From: Neofusicoccum parvum
Taxonomy: Eukaryota > Ascomycota > Dothideomycetes > Botryosphaeriales > Botryosphaeriaceae
Assembly (NCBI GenBank): GCA_020912385.1
Contig: CP087209.1
Coordinates: forward strand, 1,488,001-1,552,000
DNA length: 64,000 nt
Direction: 5' to 3'
The notes under the pieces were generated by a model. That model saw only the letters and a list, made by a program, of their open reading frames with translations, did no database searches and was not told the DNA's origin. A program made the translations under genes and the position numbers. Below are positions 56,583 through 64,000 of the stretch, piece by piece. How positions within the stretch are numbered: the first letter of the stretch is position 1; each line of letters begins with the position of its first letter.

Positions 56583-58434
56583 TCAAAAAAAAGAGGTTTT
56601 AGCATCAGCATCTAATGCCATGAGCTCGTCCCAACTAAGACGAGTTTCGGTGAAAATCTTCTCCAAGGACTCAGGTCTAAACGTCCAGTTCCTCCAGGCA
56701 TTGACAATCTCATCCATCATCTCCGGAGTGAGGCTGCGGACCCGCACATCTTCAACATCGAAGGAGCCCCCTCTCCGAGGATCATGAATTGCACCAACTT
56801 CTGGCAGTATGATTTCCGCGGAACCCAGACGCATGTTATCCAAAGCTTTGCCCACTGATGTGGAAGTACGGTCAAACATCCTGTCGGCGAAACGTTGCCA
56901 GTAGAAGATGTCTTCCATAGAGTACTCCCGCGGTGCTGGCTTGGGTGTGATGTCCAGAAGAGTAAGACTTTGTTGGGGATAGAACTCGTGTGGCTCGGTG
57001 CAGAGCGGCTCGAATGCCCTATTATCCCAGCTCAGGGCCGATGGACTCCTGTAGAATGCCTTGCGGTTATCGAGAACGTTGCGAAATGCTCTTCGGGCTT
57101 GTTCGCCGAGTCGCCGGACGCCTTTTGTGAGGTCAGCTCTAAGCTTCTCCATCTCTTCCTTTGCGGCCAAACGCTCTTGTGCAGGCCGGCTCTCGTCGAC
57201 AACTATTAACTCCAGTTGGTGGATATGTTCTGCAAGAGCTATATGGGGCTTGTTTTTGACGTAAATACTGCGCTTGAGCTGCATCCAGTTTGGCGTGAAC
57301 TTTTTCAGCTCAGTCAGTCTGTCCCACCAGATATCATGCTTTCTGTGTTTTGAGCCTGCGTGAAACATTTTTGGAATCGAGAGAGCACCAGACTCAAACG
57401 CAGCTTCAAGTTCTTTAATCTCGTCTTCCTTGTCTCGCCGCGGGACAATATCAGACTTCAGGTCTGCCTGAACGTCGCTTATGTCCCGGGTGCTGGTTAT
57501 AGACAAGGCTTCTCTGTGCAAGATGCTCTGGCGATTGAGCGGTAACTGAAGGTTGAGAGCCCGCATCTTTTCAACGGCACGAACGGCACTGGCAAGATCC
57601 AAGGTAGTCTCATCCCGCGGTAGCTTTGGGGCTGGGTGATCAGCGATAACGCTCGTGTTTGTGCGGTATTCGAACGACAAGCCATAGGAATCCATGTCAT
57701 TGAGCTCCCTCGGCACAAGACGATGTTTGAAGTACTCGCCAACCCAGACCAGCATTCGCACCTGGCCATATCGATGAATTCCGCCGTGTGTCCAAGCACT
57801 GGCCGTAAGCGTGTTCAAAATATCGCGGGTGAGCATGTATGTGCCGCGAGAACCGGAAGCATTGACCCGGCTGAGATTGAGAAGCACGAGCAGCGACGTG
57901 TTTGGCTGATTCAGCCGAGGGTCGCCGGGTTTGAGCGGCTGCTGTTCAGGCAAACCGTCGGCCAGCACGGCGGCCAACGACTGCAGCGCACTCTCGTCTG
58001 ACGGGCCATTGACGTATTTAGAGCCTGGACGGTCGAGAAGAGGCTGGAGAAAAGGCTTGTAGAAGGCGTCGGGCTCGCACAAGATGTGTCGGCGAGGCTG
58101 GAGAAGATCGTGGATTTTGGAAGACCACAGGGCAGCGCCTGGGTTGGCGTCCACGATGTCGCAGTGCTTGTACTGCTCCAGCGAAGGCCCAATAAAGGAG
58201 AGGATGTCGTCTAGAGGCCGTCGTCTTCAGCGGGGGCGGCCGCGCAGGCAGCCATCGGGACCACGTACCGCAGAGTGCTGGGCTCACAATGTCAGCGCGC
58301 CTGGCGGCGGCGCCTTTGCGCTTGTCGTTCTGGGCCAAGGTGCGTGCCAGGGGCAGGGTGGCTCTGCGTGAAGCCTTTTGCGCGCGGTCAATGCCGGGAG
58401 TCTTTGCGGCGCGCAGGGCCAGCGAGGGCCTCAT
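56583..58434 (-). CDS. MTF1: Mitochondrial transcription factor B (Mtf1-like, rRNA-methyltransferase fold)
   Basis: Exons 58269-58434 and 56583-58210 (donor GTACGT, acceptor CTAG) encode 597 residues. The basic N-terminus MRPSLALRAAKTPG suits mitochondrial import. NIV/LC-type ADIVSPALCDDIL leads to the degenerate SAM-binding strand CDIVDANPGAALWSSKIHDLL, then HILCEPDAFYKPFL and NTSLLVLLNLSR, the order seen in fungal Mtf1/TFB1M-like proteins. The C-terminal half is helical and specific to filamentous fungi; yeast Mtf1 is only 341 residues. The family derives from KsgA dimethyladenosine transferases. Fungal members mainly act as the specificity factor of mitochondrial RNA polymerase. Loss of canonical GxGxG suggests little or no methylation, but this is inference. 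It diverges from the AMSH-like gene over 393 bp. Confidence 0.85.
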
Positions 58435-58827
58435 GATGCATGTCGGAGGCGGCGGTGCCGTTGATGCAAAAGTTCCCTGGGCGAGCGGCAGATCGACGCA
58501 AGCAGGCGCGCAGGCGCGCAGGCACAAATGTTCGCGTGGCGCGCACGGCCCGCCGTACCAAGCTGCTCCCGCGGGCAGTGACGCACCCGCACCCGCACCT
58601 TCTGGGCCGCCCGGGCCCTCAGGCACCGAAGAATGCGCCGCGCCCATTACCATGAGGCCTGCTGAGCTTCAGCAAACACCCCCCGCTCCATCCGCGAGCA
58701 TCCCCGCCAGACCCACGGGCGCGCCCGCCCGTTCTTAAGCCGACACTCCGACCGCTCCGCCCGCCGCACTGCCCAAGTCACCCCACAGTCCGCCCAGAAC
58801 CCGCCCGCCAGAGCAACCACCGCCACC
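58435..58827. promoter_or_regulatory. 393-bp bidirectional promoter (Mtf1 / AMSH-like)
   Basis: The interval between two divergent start codons. It is GC-rich without a TATA box; GCGCAGGC-type short repeats occur near 58500-58520. Confidence 0.45.
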
Positions 58828-60581
58828 ATGGCTGCCTTCAGGGCCTCCGAGCCGCTGAGCGTCGAGGAGATTGTCCAGCAGGCCGGCAACTTCGACTACA
58901 ACCAGATGGTGCCGCTCCGCTACTGGCTGCGCAGTGCCGACACCATCCAGAAGGAAGTCCGTCGCCCGTCGCCCGCCTGCCATGCGCCGCTGACCACCTC
59001 TGCAGGCCCGAATCTACGAACGCGAAGGCAATGACCAGCAAGCCTACCTCCTGCTCTTCCGCCATGCCATGCTTATTCTGGAGAAACTCCAGAAGCACCC
59101 CGAAGCCAAGGACCCCGCCAACAAGCAAGCCCTGCAGGAGGCCAGCAAGATTGTCAAGCGGAACCTCCCCAAGTTGGAGGAGCTGAGACCGAGGATAAAC
59201 AAGCGACATGAGCGGTTCAAGGAAATCAAGCGGGATGCCGAGAAGAAGAAGGTCAGGCAGACCGTGGCTAGTCCTACCCAGCTCTCCCGCGACTTTGACA
59301 ACTTCGTGCTGCATGCGAGGAAGTCGTCCGACCCTGCCTTGTTTGGGGGCAAACAGTCACTTGATGCCGGCGAGAATCGGGATCTCGCTGTCAAGATTGC
59401 ACAGAAGGAAATTCGCAGACGAGACCTGGCCAAGAGAAAGGTCCGCCAGGCCGGCGTGTCCGACGAAGAGGAGGCAGAGCGCCGTACAGGTGGTATGTGG
59501 AACAACTGGGAAGACGACCTGGTCAGCGATGGAGCGAAGGAGGAACCCGACGACCTCAGCCAGATGATCACCCAAGTCGGCCGCCGCGGACAGGAAGCAA
59601 TTGCACGGCGGAGAGGGTCTGTCGATCCAGATCTCGCGTCGCCACGTAACGCTTCATACAACTATCCTCATGTCCCTCAAAAGAGTGCCTACGAACCATT
59701 CGCAGAATCAGGCATGAGGCCATTGACCCCGACCTCCGTGCGTGCTCCCCCGCTGCCGGACAAGCACCCTCTCCGCTCGCCGGTGTCGCCACCAAGCCTT
59801 CCACGCAAGATTGCGATAGAGCAGGACGGCGCTGCGCCACCGCCATTGCCAGGGAAGTTCTTAGACTCGGACGGATCTACTGCGCCGTCTCGCTCCGCAT
59901 CTGCGACTCCTCCGCCGCACCATGACCTCAACTCCGGTGATTACACATTCAAGCCCACGGCGTTTCTGGAGAACGGCACGCCTTTGCGGACTGTCTTTAT
60001 TCCTCCTACACTCCGGACAGAATTTCTTCGCGTGGCGTCATCCAATACCAGGAACAACCTGGAAACCTGCGGCATCTTGTGTGGCACTCTCATCTCAAAT
60101 GCGCTCTTTATTTCAAGACTTGTTATTCCGGAACAGGAGAGCACATCAGATACCTGCGAAACGGTCAACGAATCAGCCTTATTTGACTATTGCGATTCCG
60201 AGGATTTGATGGTTCTAGGATGGATACATACCCATCCCTCCCAGACTTGTTTCATGAGTAGCAGAGATCTCCACACGCATTGCGGCTATCAGGTCATGCT
60301 GCCCGAAAGCATAGCAATTGTCTGTGCGCCCAGCAAGAATCCTTCGTAAGCTCTGCCGATTTCCCAAATTTGTCACATGCTTGTTAACAGACATTTCTAG
60401 ATGGGGCGTATTCCGCCTGACGGATCCACCAGGCCTCAAGTCGGTTTTGAATTGCACAAAGCCAGGTATCTTCCACCCCCACGACGAAACTAACATCTAC
60501 ACGGATGCCAAGAGGCCAGGACATGTGTTCGAAGCCCCTGGATTGGAGTTCCAAGTTGTGGACTTGAGGCCGGGACACTGA
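58828..60581 (+). CDS. AMSH-like K63-linkage deubiquitinase (Sst2-like)
   Basis: Exons 58828-58956, 59006-60345 and 60401-60581 (donors GTCCGT and GTAAGC) encode 549 residues. The start has a strong Kozak context (GCCACCATGG). An N-terminal USP8-dimer/MIT-like helical domain spans about 10-130. A disordered Pro-rich linker follows (PPLPDKHPLRSPVSPPSLPRK). The JAMM protease domain begins near 375: Glu396 in LETCGILCG and the HTHPSQTCFMSSRDLHTH motif with zinc ligands His451 and His453 and Asp464. The 55-residue Glu-to-His spacing equals that of human AMSH (E280-H335). The extra HTH and CNxxK/FHPH cysteine-histidine residues form the AMSH-specific second zinc site that selects K63-linked chains. 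It acts on cargo ubiquitin at ESCRT-bearing endosomes. Confidence 0.94.
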
Positions 60582-62018
60582 ACAAGTTTACCCTTGACAT
60601 AAACTGGCATTAGCGAAGGCGTTTTGCTCCACCTAGAAATCACGGGCGATCGGCATGGATGTGGATTCTTCTTCTTTGTGCATTTTGCTTTCATTACCAT
60701 TTCAAGCCCACGAGTAAGCTTGGCGTAAGTAGTCTCATTCAAACGATACCCACAAAATTTCAGCCCTGGTCTTATGCTCAATTCTCTTGCTCATTCCTGT
60801 AATTGTCGCACAAAATAAGAGAGCTAGATGGCTCTTGAAACATGGACGAAATACGGATCAGATCAACTGGCATAGCCTTTGGATGATCGCCCATCTATAA
60901 TCGGACCTTCAGGACTTTTGAGCAGGTCGAGGCTGAGTAGGCATGCGCGACCGTTTTGGATTCAATAGAGCTTTCAATACTCCGCGAACAGCATGCCCGG
61001 ACTCCTTTATTGCCCGCTTTGCACCGGGCTCACAGCCTCCTGGTCGCCCACCTCCTGCACATATAAAGCAGCCTTTGACCAGGTATCGGTCAGTAAAATA
61101 CCGTTCAATCCATACGGACAACCAGAAAAACACCTCGCTTCCCTTTTCAGCAGCAGCACTATCGAAAGGTCAGGTGGGAATGATCCACGATTGATCCGAT
61201 GCTTGCTTCTTCTTTTGAATTCGAAATTGAATGGCACTACTGCGTACGAGAAAGTCAAGCCAAAGAGAAAAGCGAGGAAAGCCATCTGGTTCGGCCTGCC
61301 ACACGACAGACGTGTATATCTCCACGCGACATGCAGGTGCTGCTCTCAGACTCCGATCTCAGGCAAATTGCAGAGCTTTACCACAGGTGCGCCACCACTT
61401 GTTGTCTACGTCCGCGGAACACGTCCAAATCCTGTTCCAGGAGAACGACGACGATGTTGTACACGGCCTTCCTGAAGCTCTCATCATCCAGCCCCTTGTT
61501 CCAACCACCGATTGCATATCAAATGCAGTTTGAGGCTGCATCACCACAGGCGTCGCCGGCTTGGTCGTATGCGTCGTCTATGAGCTAGTCGACCACCTCA
61601 AAGCTAGAGTTCGTGTCTGAAATACCCATCATTCACACGTATTCCTCTCAAAGCGTGTCGAGATTTTCTCAGGCAAGGCTCCGCCAGGGTCAGGGTCATT
61701 GTCAGACTAGGGCGAGGCCGGCCTCGCGACTTGCTTTGGGCAAGTTGAGCAATTGGGCCAGCGTGGTTTCAAACCTTTGACGCCCAAAGCTGATTTCGAA
61801 GCTGGAGCTTGATGTTCGACAAAGAACTCATGGCCTGGGCAGGCGCGGTACTTTTTTGCTTGCACTGCTAGTCACTACGGAGTTCTTGTGCAATGGAATA
61901 TGTCCTGTCAATCTTGAATTTCTGCTTCCAGCCTCAAGATCGAAATTCTTCCACACTGCTTGCCCTTTCCCTTGCCCTTGGCGTGCACCTCACCAACCGA
62001 CACCCTGCCTCCCCTCAC
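60582..62018. other. 1.4-kb convergent intergenic region
   Basis: This lies between the 3' ends of the AMSH-like and epimerase-like genes. Several overlapping short frames exist on both strands near 60.9-61.6 kb without motifs. A TATAAAG occurs near 61063 with no gene attached. Nothing is supported. Confidence 0.5.
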
Positions 62019-63354
62019 TCAAGCATCCCCAGCCGCCACCTCCGCATGCCTCTTCGTCAGCCCCAACTTCTCCGCCTCCAGCTCCACATTCCTCGCCACA
62101 TCCTCGCTCAAGCTCGGCATCACCGGCTTCCACCCCAGCAGCTCCCTCGCCCTGCTCGCCCTGCTCCTCGAGTTCTGGCCCCAGATCGGGCCCAGGAACG
62201 GGTTCCCCACCAGCGCCTCCACCTCCTCCGGGCCGAGGTGATCGATCTCGCCGCTCACGATCAAGCCCTTCCTGGCGGCCTCCTTGGCGATGGCCGCCGC
62301 CACGTCGCCCCACGCGAACTCGCCGGCCTCGGCGAAGTAGTAGGCCTGCGGGCCCCACGTCGCCTTACCACCACTCGGCGCCGCCGCCTCCTCGACGAGC
62401 CGCACGAACACCGCCGCCAGGTCCTGCACGTGCACCTCGCTCCAGCGCGCCTGGCCCCCGCCCACCGTGAACCCGCGGCCGCGCGCCAGCGTGTGCCGCG
62501 TCAGCTCCGGCACCTGCGAGCTCCGCGCGTTGCCCGGCCCGCGCCCGAGCCCGTAGATGCACGGCGGGCAGACGATGGCCGGGTGGAGCGTCGGCGCCGC
62601 CGACCCGGCGGCCAGCACGACCTTGTCGATCGGCCGGTGCCACGCCTCGTCCGGGAAGGACGTGATCTCGGCGATGGAGGAGAGGTCGTCGTAGACCTTG
62701 GTGGAGGGCTCGCCGAAGACGCGGAGCTGCTGGTCTTGGATCATGAGGATGGCGGTGCCCGAGGTGTGGATGTAGAAGGAGGGGGTGGGCCGCTGGGAGA
62801 GGCCGGCGATGATGGCGGTGGCGGCGCCGGCGTGGTCGCAGTTTGCCCAGTCTGTAGCGGTGTGGGTCAGCTGGAGTTGCGTGTTCAAGAGGGGTCCTTC
62901 CGGAGTTTTGGAGAAGGGGATGATGGCTGCTTCTGGAGAAGAAGATGGCGGGCCGGGAAAGAACGAGAGGCGCTGGCATTGCAAAGGCGACTTACTGCAA
63001 ACGATTTCCGCCTTTGCGGCCTCTTCGGTGATCAATTCAGAGCTGTCAAGGTCGCCATAGACAAGCCTGACTTTGGGGTACTGCTTTGCGACCAAGGCGC
63101 CCTTGTCGGAGTTGCGAACCAGGCACGTCCATTCGTATTCTGGGTGGGCTTTAGATATGGCGTACAAGGCGTCGCCGCCAATGTATCCGGTGACACCGAG
63201 ACTATTCCATCATATCAGTTTCACCTATCTCCCCAAATCCGCCCTGTTCAGCGTAGTTGGGAGGTCGAGCAGGCGATATGGATGTGACGACATCACAATT
63301 CGCATGCAGAGCTGTGAACATGGAGGACAGGACCTACGCAAAGATCTTGGTCAT
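62019..63354 (-). CDS. NAD(P)-binding epimerase/NmrA-like protein (atypical SDR)
   Basis: Exons 63338-63354 (17 nt), 62996-63201 and 62019-62851 (donors GTAGGT and GTAAGT) encode 351 residues. The spliced N-terminus MTKIFALGVTGYIGGDAL supplies the dinucleotide-binding GxxGxxGG loop. HPEYEWTCLVRNSDKG gives the second Rossmann strand with an Arg that may favour NADP. YGDLDSSELITEEA follows. Later conserved pieces are YIHTSGTAIL, CPPCIYGLGRGPGNARS, SEVHVQDLAAVFVRLVEEA and LGWKPVMPSLSEDV, typical of fungal extended/atypical short-chain dehydrogenases related to epimerases. Without the 17-nt first exon the cofactor loop is missing, so the model is well supported. The substrate is unknown; a role in sugar, steroid or secondary metabolism cannot be distinguished. 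Confidence 0.88.
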
Positions 63355-64000
63355 TGTCGCTGAGAAATCTGTGCAGCGTTTGCTGTGGAGGACGTAAGGC
63401 CCGAGATATCAAACAGAATACTCCGTTATATAGATGGCCAGCTAGCGCTACCCCGCACCAAAATTGTTGTCGCACCGCAGCTTCCTCAAGCACAACATGA
63501 ACAAATCCACAACCCCTCCGTCTCCTTTAGTCCACTTGCTCATTACATGCCTCGAAGCTTACAAACTCAGGCAATGATGTGCTCGGGTCTCCAGTGCTCC
63601 GAGGGCGAGCTTCCCCGCGAGTCCAGCCTCATTGCGGTTGCTGCAGGATTCCACGCTTGTGGATGCCTGTTTGACTCACATCAGAAGCCTAGCGCCTGAT
63701 AGTAATGCTAATCCGTTTCTCGTGAGTCATATCATGGTGGAATGACCTTTTCAAGGCGCCATGAACAAGACCTGTCGGTCGTCGTAAACGGCACCCCGTA
63801 TGTCCGAGGCCGCGAGGGAGCAACGCCGAGATGATTGTTAGCTGGACGTGAAGAACCCAGTCATGGACAGCGAGAACTGCCCAGAGACGGTTTGGATGAT
63901 TCTTAGCAGTCAAGCTCTCATGGGCATGCATAGTGTCTTTCATGCCAAGGGTCGGAGAACACGCCACGTTTCCGCAGGCACCCACAACTGATGACCACAG
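63355..64000. other. Right-edge segment
   Basis: Upstream flank of the epimerase-like gene, running off the window. Short frames only; I see nothing assignable. Confidence 0.5.

Noticed and set aside
1..64000. tRNA genes, rRNA, CRISPR-like arrays, secondary-metabolite synthases
   Set aside because: I scanned for B-box (GGTTCRANNC) pairs, spaced repeats and large multidomain enzymes and found none that hold up; a tRNA scan would be decisive for small RNAs.

Overview
The window looks like nuclear chromosome from a filamentous ascomycete (Pezizomycotina). I would guess Dothideomycetes, but I cannot prove the class from sequence alone. The reasons are: monocistronic genes on both strands; mostly 50-70 nt introns with GTRNGT-like donors and CTRAC branch points; fungal-specific protein families; and a mix of housekeeping genes with secreted plant-cell-wall and tannin-degrading enzymes typical of plant-associated fungi. 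I found no tRNA, rRNA, CRISPR array or prokaryotic operon. All spliced models below were built by hand from conserved protein sequence, splice signals and reading phase.

Layout. Positions 1-16.4 kb hold a Fig1-family membrane protein (-), an Hsp9/Hsp12 stress protein (-), a stand-alone NIF3/YqfO-like domain protein (+), a Kex2-processed small secreted protein (-), a secreted tannase/feruloyl esterase (+), a secreted pectin lyase (-), an HNH-type protein (-) diverging from a type II HAD hydrolase (+), and a PP28/PDAP1-like phosphoprotein (+). Positions 16.4-29.6 kb carry one large ARF guanine-exchange factor (SEC7 plus PH domains) between long gene-poor stretches. One of these stretches holds a roughly 309 bp non-LTR (SINE-like) insertion with a perfect 15 bp target-site duplication. 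Positions 29.6-47.2 kb carry a slicer-type Argonaute (-), RNA14/CstF-77 (-) diverging from the UNC-50/GMH1 Golgi protein (+), mitochondrial IF-2 (-) and a PTR2 peptide transporter (-). Positions 49-60.6 kb are compact and rich in divergent pairs: TAF5 (-)/MED11 (+), a mitochondrial flavin-reductase-domain protein (-)/mitoribosomal bL31m (+), and an Mtf1-type mitochondrial transcription factor (-)/AMSH-like K63 deubiquitinase (+). An NAD(P)-binding epimerase-like protein (-) lies near the right edge.

How the genes relate. Several serve gene expression (TAF5, MED11, RNA14, Argonaute) or mitochondrial gene expression (Mtf1, IF-2mt, bL31m). Tannase, pectin lyase and the small secreted protein form a loose 5-12 kb segment of extracellular functions, without the shared regulation of a true cluster.

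I did not find a previously undescribed biochemical system. The most unusual signals are structural: a 4-nt micro-exon in the UNC-50 gene, a 13-nt micro-exon plus two introns without a GT donor in the pectin lyase gene, the SINE-like insertion, and a perfect inverted repeat just upstream of the tannase TATA box.
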